A stretch of 64,000 nt of DNA from Oscheius dolichura (Eukaryota; Nematoda; Chromadorea; Rhabditida; Rhabditidae). The stretch spans positions 1,536,001 to 1,600,000 of the forward strand of contig OW051494.1 of assembly GCA_932521035.1 (NCBI GenBank). Reading direction: 5' to 3'. Both the position numbers and the translations under genes were made by a program. Every line of letters starts with the position of its first letter. Position 1 is the first letter of the stretch. The notes under the pieces were generated by a model, which was given only the letters and a program-made list of their open reading frames with translations, did not search any database and was not told where the DNA came from. Below are positions 47,001 through 57,936 of the stretch, one piece after another.

Positions 47001-49546
47001 CGTATCCTTCATTTTAAAGGCTTTTCTGGGTCAAAATGTTGAACAGAGGATTTTCAGGCCTACCAGCAGGGAAGAGCCTACCTGGCAACGACGGCTCGCT
47101 CTCTAGCCGATGGAAAAGATGCCCGACGGGCGGATATGCTCGAAGAGCAAGTGAAACAGATGGTCGACAAGATCTACGCCATGTGGGAGGAGAGAAATTC
47201 CATTCACGTTGGTGCGTCCCCCAATAATGGGAGAGGGATACATTTAAAATGCTATAGACAACCCGTCAGCAGTAGCTAGAGCAGACTGGATGACTCAACT
47301 TCAAGGAGTCACAGATTTCCACGCTCTAAAAGAAGAGATCAAACTGATTGTACAGGACAATATAGACACCCTTCTCTCGGTGGGAAAGACTGTCTGGTCC
47401 ATTCTGGCTGTCAACATCTCCTTCCTCTCCTCGATCATGGCCGCATTTGCTGGAGTTATTCTCGGCTTTGGAATGGATATTGTCAACTTTTTAATCGAAA
47501 TTGTAAGTTCTCTACGATCCTCTCTAACATTACCAAAACTTACCCATGGTTCTGAAACTCTGCCTCAATTCCTTTATTTATTGCGCGCGCTCGCTTCAGG
47601 ACCCAGTAGTCCTTGTCGAATAATTTACTACCGTAATCTACAAGGGGATTGACCTCGACGCTTGAATGTTAGTCTGCAGGTCTTGAAGCGACGCTACATT
47701 CCTATATTTTACTATTCTCAATCGTTTTGAGACCTTTAGCCCAGCGTTCAAAGCCTCTGCCTGGTTGTTGGCTACCGTAATCCCACCTAAAATAGTCCGG
47801 TACTTTCAGATTGTCTTCTTAACCATGGTCTACTACCTCCTCTCGGCTTCCCGCGACCGTTGGCTGCCCATGGAATGGGCCTCTCGCCTGATGTCCTTCA
47901 CTACCTACCAACACTCGTCCGATGGCTACAGTGTCACCGCCGCTATAGAACATGCCATTTTGTATGTTTTTTTAAATATTTACAGTGCCCTATTCTTTTA
48001 TTTTAGTGGAGTTTTTGTCCTCTCTGCAAAGATGTCCGTCTTCTACGGGATGTACACGTATTTTGTTCATAGCCTCTTCGATTTGAATATTGTCTTCCTT
48101 CCTTGCCGTGAGTTTTTTTGTTTTTTTCCGTGTTTAGGTCCCACGACGAAGTAATTGAGTTCCTTTCAGTTCTGGCTTCAATATTTGCCGCGGTGCCTAT
48201 AATGACGCCCCATATTGTCTGTGTATTTGGTGTCTTTGAGCTGTGGCTTGTTCGGGGAGAATCAGCCGCGGCTCTCGTCTTCACATTGATGTCATTTGCT
48301 CCAATGATGTTTGCCGATGTTACTTTCTACCGTCAAGTCAAGTAAGTGGCCTTAATTTTTAAAAGAAAAGAGGGAAAAGAATGCTCTAAAATGGTTCTAT
48401 TTCCCCGAAAACAGGTCAGAAGCTTTTGGCGGTCTTTTTGGGTCTCACAGCGGAGTGAATCCTTTATTTTCAATCAAAACAATTCGCCCATGATATCAAT
48501 TACATGGCTACCGTAGTCCATCAAAATTTTCCCCTTCTCAATGAGCGGTTTCGCCAGCTCCAGGGTCATCTGCAATGTCCGTACTTCGTCTGCGATCATC
48601 TCATCAACGATAGCCTCCGCCTCGTGGATAAACTGGAGTCCCGCTTCCATAACTTCCTTTACACTTTTATACTCCTTTATCCAGGGATGTTTCTAAATTT
48701 ATGGGATAACAAAAGAAGAGATAACGGGATGTTACATCCTCGTATTCGCGAATTCCCTTCACATGATGGGAAAAGTTTTCCAAAGTGACGGATCGATATT
48801 TTTCGGCGTGAATTTTTCCAAATTTTCCTGTTTGACAGAAATTGACACTTGCAGTGGGTCCCATCTGGAAGGAATTGGGGAAATACAGCTGATAATAAAA
48901 AGAATTACCTTATCAATGATGAGTTTTAGAATATTTGGGGTAATTGCCCTATTATAGAGACTAATTGATTTCATTTCTTGATTATTCGGAAAAAAAATGC
49001 AGATTCTATAAGGGAAAAGAAATAGTTAGGCGAAAAAGCGAAGGCCAAAAAAGTGAAAAGCGAAGCGAAGAAGACGGGAGCAAAGAATTAGGCAGAGCAC
49101 GGTTACTGATAGGAAAGTTGGCTAACTCTAGTTATAAAAGAAATTATGGTACAATGGAAAGAGAGTAAGTGGAAAAATGGGGAAATTCAGTACTCTTGTA
49201 AAAGATGAATTTTTGACACCGGTTACGGTACTCGGCTGGGAAGCGCGCTCCAAAGCAAATGCCGTAAAATATTTGAAGGGCCTATTTGCAGGTTCTTACA
49301 GGGAAAATTAAATAAATTAACATTAATTTTTCAGATATTCTCATCCCTACGTTACGGGTCTAGCAATAATTGGTGGAATGTATTGGCTTGGTCTTCAGGT
49401 ACCGTCCTCCCTTCCTCTTGTTTCCAACTCTACCATTTTAGGGAGCCATAATTGGGCCGATCATTCTCTGTTCCTTCTTGGTTCTGGTTAATATCTATCT
49501 GCAAAATGTCAAGCCGACGACCTCAAAAGTACATAAAATTGAATAG
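44037..49546 (+). CDS. TMEM245 homologue (AI-2E transporter-like polytopic protein)
   Basis: Seventeen exons give a 798-aa multi-pass membrane protein: 44037-44147, 44506-44638, 44719-44830, 44873-45014, 45361-45622, 46145-46240, 46288-46440, 46514-46638, 46680-46823, 46871-46996, 47058-47211, 47258-47502, 47810-47961, 48007-48107, 48170-48341, 49335-49398, 49442-49546. Every junction is in phase. Landmarks shared with animal TMEM245 include an early LHPMLWAVLVGTVLFPFKK and a late YVTGLAIIGGMYWLGLQGAI followed by GPIILC. At least ten hydrophobic segments are visible; a soluble stretch of about 250 residues with charged helices lies between them. The family belongs to the AI-2E transporter-related group; its substrate in animals is not established. 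The 1-kb intron 48342-49334 is the longest; I found no extra exon in it. Confidence 0.92.
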
Positions 49547-50162
49547 AAGCCCGCCGTCCTCTTCCCAGTGCCTGAAGTCTACTTACTCTTTGCCACTTCC
49601 GCTTTTATGACTACGGTTCTGTAAATAGAGACAACTGCCAAAATAATTCGGTGCATAACTTCTCTTTCTAGTTGTTTTTTATCTGTTTTCCGGTGTTTGT
49701 AGAGAAGTAAAGTGTTTTATAAGGAATTTTAATCGAAGCGCGGGCCAAATGGGATCGTGGACTAGGAGAGACTAGGATCTGGGAATTGTCCGGCTGGGTC
49801 CTCGATATTCTGATCCCCTGCACCCGTAAAGTCTCGGCAAGACAAAGGTATAAAGGCGTCGCAGTTTTGTAACCGTTTTGAATAAAGAGTATTCACCTGC
49901 CTAGACTTTATGGGTGCAGATGATCGGGCTACCATGGACTGAACCAATTGCGCCAGAGGCCTATTTTGAACAAAACTTTCCGTTCCAGTTTGGAAAAAAG
50001 CTGGCAACCGAAAATCTTCAGCTATTTTCTATGAAGCTATTGATTTTCGCTTCATATTTTCTTAGAAAACACCCTCCGAGCTACCGTAGCTTTTCTCCAT
50101 TTCGCTTTTCTTTTTCTCTCCATCCCGATCCGGGGTGAATTCACCGTGATCCCGTTCCCTCG
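49547..50162. other. Spacer with one MITE
   Basis: About 600 bp between two plus-strand genes. It contains a hairpin MITE (49802-49933) and nothing else recognisable. It is longer than the ~100 bp typical of nematode operon spacers. Confidence 0.5.
49802..49933 (+). mobile_element. Hairpin MITE copy 6
   Basis: Core CACCCGTAAAGTCTCGGCA at left; right terminus mutated (CTGCCTAGACTTTATGGGTG). Internal TATAAAGGCGTCGCAG and TTTTGAATAAAGAG. Diverged most at its right end. Confidence 0.88.
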
Positions 50163-50751
50163 ATGCTCCTCGATCTAACTCATCCAGCAGTAACAAAAGA
50201 AGCCTTTGATTTGATTGTTAAAAGAGTCAGTTTCCCCCTTAATATCCAGAAGGAAAGAGTCTTCTCTTCAGATGAGCGACCGAGCAGCTGTTCGCTTCTC
50301 GATGACCTGTCAGCGGGCAGAAGCCGCCGTCTCTAAATTTCGACGCCCTGCTGTGAATATTTACGAGGCTTATAAACGGAAGGAAGTGGATCTAATGGAG
50401 GTAGGAGGCGGACAGTTTCAAATTTGAAAAGAAAAAACGGCTAGGAACGGTTCCTCGAGCGATTTCCAGCCGTTTTGTCCCCTGAATCTCAATTTTCAGA
50501 AACATTTTTGGATAACGTGTCTCCCTTGGCGGATTGCAAAACGCCGAGCTGACTTCTGCGATACAATGCGAAGAAAACTAGCCATAGAAATGTACAGAAG
50601 TGGGAAAACCGATGACAGAGTACGGCAATGGAGCTGGTTTGCTGATCGGTACACTCTCCTCTTGGACCATGCTATGAATATTCTCGTATTGAGTTCGGAA
50701 ATGTTTGTAGACATTGCTCAACTACAGATCCAGCTGTATGGTTGTGAATAA
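50163..50751 (+). CDS. Small F-box-like protein
   Basis: Three exons, 50163-50225, 50272-50400 and 50500-50751, join in phase 0 and encode 147 aa. Residues 9-45 fit an F-box pattern (EAFDLIVKRMSDRAAVRFSM followed by TCQRAEAAV), with the expected hydrophobic spacing and a conserved-type Cys. The C-terminal half is helical-looking, with Trp and basic residues, and matches nothing I recognise. F-box proteins recruit substrates to SCF ubiquitin ligases through SKP1. The first exon is less certain: the ATG at 50272 sits exactly at a CTTCAG acceptor and could be the real start after trans-splicing, which would remove part of the motif. Confidence 0.6.
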
Positions 50752-51427
50752 ATGTTCTTCTTCTCCTTCTTACTCTAATTTTATGGAGACAGGACAAAGT
50801 TGACCTTAGATTGAAATAAGAAGAGAGGTCAACGTAAGGAAGGTTACTGATAGAGCGTGGTAATTTCCTATTTATATATTTATTTAACGACTGAACAACC
50901 TTGTCCCTGTGGCAGGTCCTGATCTCGTCGATGTGACCGTCTCATCTCCAGTTCTTTTTCCTTGTCAGACATATCAGAGATTTATCTGAAAAGACTAAAA
51001 TTATACTACTCTATTGTTACTGTAGCCAAGAAATGGTCTCCCTAATTCTTCGCGCTGCGCGCGATTTTTTAAAATAGCGGATAGAGAACCAACCGGAACG
51101 TGGACGCTGGCCACCAGTGTACATATTGTCTAGTGATGGGTGGCATGGTACTGGCTACAGGCGGAAGAATGGCGACGAGAGCTGGAAGAGGACCGGCTGG
51201 CTGAGGTGCTGGAAAATCACATCCCCTTCTTTTATTCGGTGGTGCTGCGGATGAGCCTCCCGGCGACGCGTTATCTCCGACGTTGTCCTCTCCTTGCTGC
51301 GGGACCTTCACACTGGAGTCCTCCATCGTCTTCCCGGTCAAGTCCGACCCGTGTATCAGAAGACATGAGGATACATGTAGAAGCAATTTATTTCAGAAAA
51401 GCCATTTAGAACAAGAATATGTGAAAG
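50752..51427. other. Region with unassigned short minus-strand frames
   Basis: No firm gene. A Pro/Ala/Ser-rich minus-strand frame spans about 51386-51069, and a 30-codon minus-strand frame (ATG near 50968, beginning MSDKEKELEMRR) follows a TTTTCAG acceptor and ends just before an AATAAA-like sequence. Either could be exons of one minus-strand gene, but I could not join them. Confidence 0.35.
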
Positions 51428-52012
51428 TTAGGGTGATATATTTGAACAAAGAGGAAGAACGAGAGGGAAAACAGTTTTACGGGATGTCATTTTCGACATT
51501 CGGATCATCATATCCCTGACGGTGTGCTTCGTAACATTTCCTCTTACGCCCACGTCCCTGATAAGGTCAAAGTAGTAAATCATCTTTTGTCTTTTTTTGT
51601 CGAAGCGCTTGTCAATATCCCTCTTGGGGTGAGTCGTTCCCTAAAAAAAGATTTGATGAATTGATGAAGTAAGACACTATTTACCGGAAATAAAACGCCT
51701 TCAATGGTATGATATCCTTCTCCGTAAATTTTATCGAGATAATCCAAGAGATAATCGAAGGTCTTATTCTCGCAACAGTGGTGAATGTCCCTGAAAACAA
51801 ACAGGAAAATTTGAAGGAAAAAGAGTGGCAACTTACAAAGCGAAATTCTCGACCAAATTTGAGGTCCTCTCTTCTGTTTGGCCACATTTGTTCCACACTT
51901 CTGGGTTATACATTCCGCCGTACCACCAGATACTCTTCAAGTAATTCATGAAAGTTACCAGAGGTTTTCTGGCTGGATGGCGTCTGGGATCAGGAAGGTC
52001 TTCAAGAATCTT
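51428..52012 (-). CDS. Unrecognised minus-strand protein, 5' end unresolved
   Basis: Three exons in phase on the minus strand: from about 52012 to 51837, 51790-51685 and 51640-51428 (stop TAA). The product has an opening LPDPRRHPARKP segment, aromatic YLKSIWWYGGMYNPEVW, a single Cys, then DIHHCCENKTFDYLLDYL, and a basic tail (KRDIDKRFDKKRQK) before a hydrophobic end. The CC motif recalls the CCxxHD of the next gene, but the His-Asp pair is absent (CCENKT), so it is at best a distant relative. Splice sites are good; the start codon is not found, because a stop precedes the first exon frame near 52030. It may be a decayed gene. Confidence 0.5.
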
Positions 52013-52120
52013 CGATTTTTCGACCAGTGATCAGGACTTCAGTCTACAAGTTGTCAATTTATCTTCACCGAACCCGTTTAGCCAATTTTAGAACTGAACT
52101 AGCGGAATATATGAACTCAC

Positions 52121-52219
52121 CAGTGGGAAAAAAGCTGGGTAGTAGAGAAGATAAATCCATTGAAAATGTGCTCCTTTTTCTCTTTTTTTGAAATGAAGTG
52201 AGTCCAGATATATGCGGGA
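52121..52219 (-). pseudogene. Duplicated exon of the neighbouring phospholipase-like gene
   Basis: A 99-nt minus-strand exon (TTTCAG acceptor, GTGAGT donor) starting SRIYLDSLHFK is a near copy of the exon at 53381-53293, which starts with the same eleven residues. Upstream flanks also match (GATAATCAAC words at about 52326 and 53464). Similarity decays after the first dozen codons. I see no linked downstream exon, so it is probably a relic. Confidence 0.5.
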
Positions 52220-52810
52220 CTGAAATAATTTAATAAATAAAAAAATGTGTAATTTAATAAATAAAAAAATAAGAGAAAAGAATGGAAAATAAAGATATTT
52301 ATGCGAGAAGAGGTGAGGGGACGCCGGATAATCAACAGGGCGGGTAAACAGCGCGGCGGAGCGCGATTCCAGGTTGTAACATTGGAGGGACACCAAGCCG
52401 ATAATACTCCCTTGCTCGGGGGCCAGAACAATTTGTCAACGTTGCTTAACTACAGTATCACGGTCAGTGAATCTTTTGGCTTGAACAGATCTGTACAGTC
52501 TGTACTCTTGTTTATTCTAGGAATAGAAATGAATACACGAAAAAAATCGGCATTTTTACTTTATTCAACAATGTTATGTACCAGTGATTGACTATTACAC
52601 AGTGATCAACGCTGCGTGCTGGTCCATGGGGCTCGAGTTCCTCTTATGGCCTTCCCCGGCTGCATGAGGTTCGTTCCAGCGCAACACACTTACTCCTTTG
52701 CCACGTTCAATATTACGTCTATCAGCGGCACGCTGGGTCCCCTAAATGAGATTATGCGAATCGGCCTTCTTCATCAAGAAAACTCCAGGACGCTTGAGAA
52801 GGCGGGTGAA

Positions 52811-53381
52811 TCAGCTGAAACGAGAGAATTGTCGAAAGCTGCTCAAAGTTAACTCACTTGGAACTCTCAAGCACGTCGTCGAGGCATTTATTAAATGCCG
52901 TGTCCGCTATGTATTCAATTACATTTTTCCGGAAAACTGATCCGGTTACTTTTTGCTCGTTTTCAGCTCTGGCATACGCCATATCGTGAGCGACACAGCA
53001 CGTGTTTACATCTAAAATTAAGAAATGAAAATAGGGTGAAAGTAGAAACCAACCGGAATCCCCTAGGCTCCATGCCTTCGTTATAACTTTGGCGGTCAGC
53101 GAATCTCCGAGAAGGCGGGTGAACCAGCTGAAACGAGAGAATTGTCGAAAGCTGCTCAAAGTTAACTCACTTAGATTTCTTCTCTAGGACTTCCTCGAGA
53201 CATTGGTTAAAGGCGCTGTCGGCAATAATGAAATGAAATTTAATCAGTTTCTGAATGGAATCATACTTTACTCGGGAGCCCATAATACTCACGGATTGCC
53301 GATAAACTGCTTGGCGGAAAGTCGAGACAATTCCATTGAAGATTCCCTTTTGAAATGAAGAGAGTCCAGATATATGCGGGA
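52811..53381 (-). CDS. Putative phospholipase A2-like protein, partial or decayed
   Basis: Minus-strand exons 53381-53293, one ending at 53171, 53127-53054, 53011-52859, and a last one from 52814. The fourth exon encodes DVNTCCVAHDMAYARA, matching the CCxxHDxxY calcium-dependent catalytic signature of secreted phospholipases A2, then YIADTAFNKCLDDVL. An earlier exon has the parallel ADSAFNQCLEEVL, showing an internal duplication. About 64 bp at each exon junction are nearly identical (52797-52860 and 53109-53172). In the second copy the Trp codon reached after splicing is TGA, ending the frame at 52811. A signal peptide and true start were not found. Whether this is a functional enzyme is doubtful. 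Confidence 0.5.
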
Positions 53382-53419
53382 CTGAAATGAATGAATAATA
53401 TCATAAAATTAAAAGAAAG

Positions 53420-54341
53420 GAATGGAAAATAAGGAAACACGTGAGAAGGGGAGGGATACGCTCGATAATCAACGGAGCGAGAGTAATGGGCGTTGGTAGG
53501 GCCGCCTTTGCTATGACCCTCCACAAAACCAGTGCTCTCTCTTTCTCTCTCTGTCCTTGCTCTTGGACCGCCCTTAATTACCCACCCGGTCAGTGCCACG
53601 TACTTTACAACATACGTTATGGCGACGGGGCGCACTGGAGGGGAAAGAGACAGTGAGGGGCCGACCATGTAACGAATGCTTCAGCCCACCTGCCCGACTC
53701 CTCCTTATCCTCTCGTTCTAATCCTACATCTGTTGCTCTCAACGAGCGTACAGGCCTCACATCCTCTACTTGGAACGGGGAAGCAACCGTCCCGAGCAGT
53801 GACAGTGACAAGCAGTCAAGCGGAGACCCGAAGGAGCAGCGCCGAGGCCTTGGAAGGCCGGAGTTGGTCATAACGCATCGGTATCCGCGGGCCCTAAAGG
53901 GAACAAAAGGAAGCCACTCCACCCCTCGAGCCCATCTCCAGTCCAGGGATCCGTTCAAAGTAAAATCTTTACAAGGACACCGGATATACGGCCGGTGAAG
54001 GACACAGAGAACAGCGGAACCCGCTTCCCGCTCAAACGAGTCCACCGGAATCCGGGACAGATTCGTCAGGGAATCATTCGACTATCGAACCTAGCTCAGA
54101 AGGAGACAGAGAAACGGAGGACAGTGGAGGAGACTGCAGAGACACAGCGGCACCCGCTTCCCGCTCAAACGTCTTTGTCCACCCGTCGAATTTCAACATT
54201 TATCAAACGGGCCTGCACAGATTGTCCGTTACGAGATGGTGGCTGCCGGCCTGCTAGCGCCCTTTCTTCGAATAAAATAAGCCAAAAATGAATATGACAG
54301 TTTATTTGAAAGAAGTTATTGATACAAAAAGAGAAGTACAA
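53420..54341. other. Region with duplicated short segments, no firm gene
   Basis: GC-rich sequence with overlapping open frames on both strands, none with family signatures. A ~28-bp segment (ACCCGCTTCCCGCTCAAACG) occurs at about 54019 and 54149, and ACAGAG/ACAGCGG words recur near it. The plus-strand frames around 53760-54290 are Ser/Thr/Glu-rich and might be exons of a fast-evolving gene, but splicing could not be resolved. Confidence 0.4.
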
Positions 54342-54915
54342 TTAGGCCTCGACCCATTCGAATCGTTTCTTGATCTCCTCCTCTTCCTCGGGGCTGAAGT
54401 CGTTCTCGAGGCCGTAGATCTCGCGGAGTTCTTCGACCGACTTTCCGATGGCCATGTCGGCCACCTTCTGGGTGATGATGTCGATGAGGCCGGGGATATC
54501 CAGGTAGTTGGCGCCCTGAAATTGTCTTTCTAGGGAAAATAAGAGAAAAGACACGAACCATGAGCATGTCTTTGAGCTGTTCCGACGTCACGTCCATGTA
54601 TTCCTTGTCGGCGTCGGTCAGACTGATCCGGGGGTCTTCGTGTTCCTCCTTCGGCTTGTAGGTCTCGCCACGATGAGCCTCACACCATTCGACGACCTTC
54701 TTCAGTGTCCAGCCGTTGACATTCGAGATGGGAAGGGCGTCGGCGAGACGGGCGTCGTCGGCCGAGGAGATTCCCAGGTCCGAGACCATCTTCTTGAGCA
54801 GGTTCGACTGGAAGGCCACGTCTTCGGAGACATCGATCGTCTCGCCGTCGTTGGCCAGGAGAGTGAATTCCATCATCTTGGGGGCGGCGGGTACGGGGGA
54901 TTCTTCGGTGGACAT
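54342..54915 (-). CDS. SKP1-related protein
   Basis: Two exons on the minus strand, 54915-54559 and 54515-54342, with a 43-bp intron; 176 aa. It follows the SKP1 layout: an N-terminal BTB/POZ-like fold (FTLLANDGETIDVSEDVAFQ), a KKVVEWCEAHRGE segment, and the C-terminal SKP1 dimerisation/F-box-binding part (ANYLDIPGLIDIITQKVADM, then NDFSPEEEEEI). SKP1 proteins link F-box proteins to CUL1 in SCF ubiquitin ligases. Nematodes have many skr paralogues, so no number is assigned. Codons are strongly biased to C/G at third positions. The intron falls directly before the GANYLDIP block. Confidence 0.95.
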
Positions 54916-55267
54916 CTTTAGAGAGGTGGGGATATGAGTGAGGGGCAAGCGGGAAGTGGCCGGGTTATATAGGAGGAGGACAAGCAAAGCGGAGAAGAGA
55001 CAGCGTCGCTTTGAGCCGAAGGGACGCGAACATTCTGGAATATATTTTCGAATATTGTCGCTTTCTCATGAAAAAAGATGAAGACGGAGAATTGGGCAAT
55101 GAAATGGGGCCACGAGAAGGAGTTAATTGGATTGGACTACCGTATCCCCAAGAACAAAGTCTGAAACACACGAAATATGGAAAACAAGAAATCTGGAGCC
55201 GGTTTATTTACTCTCATCTGTATTTTTTTGATTACATCGACGAGTCGCAGAGGTCGGGGATCGTCGC
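54916..55267. other. Spacer between skr-like and phosphatase genes
   Basis: About 350 bp, no gene. Both neighbours are on the minus strand; this is the promoter side of the SKP1-related gene. An imperfect GAACATTCTGGAATATATTTTC at 55028 contains GAA/TTC repeats resembling heat-shock elements. Confidence 0.4.
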
Positions 55268-56797
55268 TCAGGCCCCCTCCTTCGAGGGCTTGTTCTTCGC
55301 ATTCCTCTCGATGACGCGGGCCAGCAGCTTCTGGTAGCTGCCGATCCAAGCTTCGTAGCGGGAGGCCCGGGGCCCGAGTCCCTCGCTGGCGAAGATTTCC
55401 AGTAGGCAGAAGTGGAGGAAGAGATACTGGACGGCCGACTGGATGGCGTGGAAGCGCCTGTCGCGCATCTCGCGGAAGACCTCGACCATCTTGCAGCCGT
55501 CTCCCTCGGCCACGACCTTCTGCCGGGCATAGTCGATGGCGATGAAGGTGGCCGAGCGGCCGATGCCGGCAGAGCAGTGCACGGTGATCGGAGCCATGTC
55601 GGCCAGCTTGCGGCAGCGCCAGAAGAGGCGGACGGTGGCGGTGGCCGTCTGCGGCGCGGTGTGGTCCGTCCAGGTGTCGTAGAGGAAGTGGCTGACGGCC
55701 AGCGGGGGCGAGCCCTCCTTCTCCACCAGCAGCTGGGCCAGCCGGATCCGGGGGAACGGCTCCTCCGTCTCCTTGTCTTTGCTGATCTTGTAGCAGCCGG
55801 CGACCATGGGCTTCGACTGCTCCACCGGAAAGTAGCGGATACACTTGGAGAACGTCTCGTCTGAACAATTGTCATCGTCTCGAGACCCTCCAAATATAAA
55901 TCTGACCGTCCTCGAGCGGCGTCAACATGACGATGACGCTGCTCTTCTCCGTGTAGACCATGTGCCAGAAGTCCTCCAAAGTGTTCTCCAACGGGCCCTG
56001 GGTACAGATGTACGGCTGCTTGTCCGGCATCACGATCCAGTTCGCATGGATGTAGTCGTCCTCCGGCGGCCGGTCACGCAGCACCACCCGGTTCGCGTCG
56101 ATGCACAGAATATCGTCGTAGCGGTTCTTCTTGTCGTTCTTGTCGTAGGCCTCCGTCGTGTAGCTGGCCGGCTTGTACGTCTTGTGGGCGAGGAACTCCT
56201 TGTTCAGGTCGAAGGCCTTCTGAAAAAGATAGCTTTGTTATTTTCAAATGGATTAAAATGAGCAGACTGGTCAAACGGATTCCTCAATTCTCCACTCATC
56301 CAAGGAAAGCGAGCGGTTGATCATTCAAAGGCAAAGTTAGACTGACCATGCCGGAGATCCTGTCGCACCACTTCTGGATCCTCTCCTTCGGTTCCCGTTC
56401 CTTTTCCTTCGCCGGGTTCTTGGCGGCCGCCGGCTTCACCGTCTTGACCAGGTCCTGCGTCTCCTTCTCGCCATCATTCTTCTTCTCCTTGTCCTCCTTT
56501 TCCTTCGACTCCTTCTTCGTCTGCTTCACCGCCTCCTTCTTCAGCTTCGGCTTCACCTCCCGGTCATTGCTCCTGTCCTTGGGCTTCGGCTTCACGTCCG
56601 GGTCGTTGTTCTTATCCTTCGGGTCCTCCACCTCGAGGTTGCCCTTTCCCTCCTGGTGAAATGATTTCTTGCCGCTCTTCGGCTTGTTCCGAGACACCTT
56701 GCTCTTCGCGCCGCCCATCACTTGCGACTTTTGAGTCGTCTGGAAAAGTTAGCAATTTAAAATGTTCAGAAAAGTAGCAAACCTTTGGCTTTGACAT
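55268..56797 (-). CDS. Non-receptor protein tyrosine phosphatase
   Basis: Four exons on the minus strand: 56797-56783, 56739-56347, 56219-55907 and 55860-55268, in phase, 437 aa. The first ~125 residues form a Lys/Glu-rich low-complexity tail. The PTP domain follows, with YDDILCIDANRVVL, DYIHANWI, CTQGPLENTLEDFW, the WPD-loop region YDTWTDH and the signature VHCSAGIGRSATFIAID containing catalytic Cys and Arg. The Q-loop region reads QSAVQYLFLH. The usual WPD sequence is replaced by WTD, retaining the Asp. C. elegans has many small PTPs of this kind expressed in sperm; that expression is only an analogy here. The gene is GC-rich at third codon positions, like its neighbours. Confidence 0.93.
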
Positions 56798-57033
56798 ACG
56801 GATGTATCCGCTGGTTGACAAAGACAAAATGGACGAAATGGATGGCTCCACTGATTAATATACCCGTTTGATGGTCAGATCAGGTCAAAACGGTCGGACT
56901 ACGATAGCCACTACTGGATCTGGAGAGAAGCAGAGCCTGGTTTGACCGTTAAAATTCAGTTTTAACCGGTGTATAGACGGAAATTCCAACAAGATAAAAA
57001 CAACGCCGTGTTCCAAGTATTTCGAGTTATTCC

Positions 57034-57936
57034 ATGGCAATTTCTGCCGTGTCCGGCCGTTTTCTGATGCTGTTCCCGTTTCTACTCCATTTCCTGCCGT
57101 TTCTGCTCCTCCCGTCCCTGCTCATCCTGTGCAAGAGGAGGAAGACCGAGAGGAAGTCGACACCGGTCGGAGCGAGCCCGAAGAAAAAGGTCGAGGAGCC
57201 GGCCGCCGAGCCGGGAACGGCGTCTTCCCTGGCAACGGAATCCCCGCTGGAAGTGTGCAAGACTCGGGAGGACGGGACTCGGTCTCAGGGGGAGAGGAAG
57301 CGGCAGAGGGAGGACATAGCGAAGCAGCAGGCAAAGATCATCTGGAACATCAAGAACGAGTTCAATCCGAAGAACTACAAAGTGCAGACGTTCTCGAAGG
57401 AGAGACTGGACCGGATGAAGTCGGGCGTCCGCGAGCACTGCGAGGATATCCAATACGCCTCTCAATATTTCGTCAAGAGGGACTTCCAGAACCGGGTGGC
57501 CGATGACTACCGTAAGACGCATACCATCTACAAGAACCACCGCTGCCCGAAGAAGCAGGGGTCCCGGCACGACGAGGAGTGCGACATCTGTCGGGCCTAT
57601 ATGGACTGGGCCGGCTACCATTACGAGCTGGGCTTGAAGGAGGACAAGTACCCCGAGGGATTCCAGGAGAAACTCGAGGAGGACTTCTACGACTATGAGG
57701 GGAAGCTGCCGCCGGGAGTGGAGGGCCCGCGATGGGCAGAGGCCAGGGAGAGGATCCGGAAGAGACGAGCAGGAGGCGGCGGCCCGGTGGAGGAGGAGAA
57801 GGCCCTGGAGGCGACACAGAAGACGGAGGTGACGGAGGAGAGACCGCGGAGACAACTGAACGAGGCGGAGACTGCCAAGAGCCACGAGACATTGGAAATC
57901 GAAGCCACGCAATGTAGCCAGACCCAGGAAGGATAG
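57034..57936 (+). CDS. Orphan membrane-anchored charged protein
   Basis: Single uninterrupted 300-codon frame; no family recognised. Residues 1-33 include a long hydrophobic segment (FLMLFPFLLHFLPFLLLPSL) followed by KRRK, so a membrane anchor or signal sequence is likely. Residues 95-225 look folded: IWNIKNEFNPKNYKVQTFSK, a cluster CPKKQ...CDIC that could bind metal, and WAGYHYELGLKEDKYPEGF. The last 70 residues are Glu/Thr/Arg-rich and disordered. Strong third-position C/G bias supports real coding, and the complementary strand's long frame is its shadow. It reads away from the phosphatase gene (divergent, ~240 bp apart), possibly sharing a promoter. An AATAAAAAG follows the stop by about 20 bp. 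Confidence 0.75.
   Translation: MAISAVSGRFLMLFPFLLHFLPFLLLPSLLILCKRRKTERKSTPVGASPKKKVEEPAAEPGTASSLATESPLEVCKTREDGTRSQGERKRQREDIAKQQAKIIWNIKNEFNPKNYKVQTFSKERLDRMKSGVREHCEDIQYASQYFVKRDFQNRVADDYRKTHTIYKNHRCPKKQGSRHDEECDICRAYMDWAGYHYELGLKEDKYPEGFQEKLEEDFYDYEGKLPPGVEGPRWAEARERIRKRRAGGGGPVEEEKALEATQKTEVTEERPRRQLNEAETAKSHETLEIEATQCSQTQEG

Noticed and set aside
53617-54045. 142-codon minus-strand frame
   Set aside because: GC-rich low-complexity translation, no motif, and overlaps plus-strand frames of equal quality.
55137-55868. Long alternative frames opposite and out of phase in the phosphatase exon
   Set aside because: Arg/Pro/Gly/Ala-rich translations caused by high GC3; the true frame contains the HCSAGIGRS signature.
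57082-57912. 276-codon minus-strand open frame
   Set aside because: Complementary shadow of the GC-rich orphan gene on the plus strand; Leu/Arg-rich composition is typical of such shadows.
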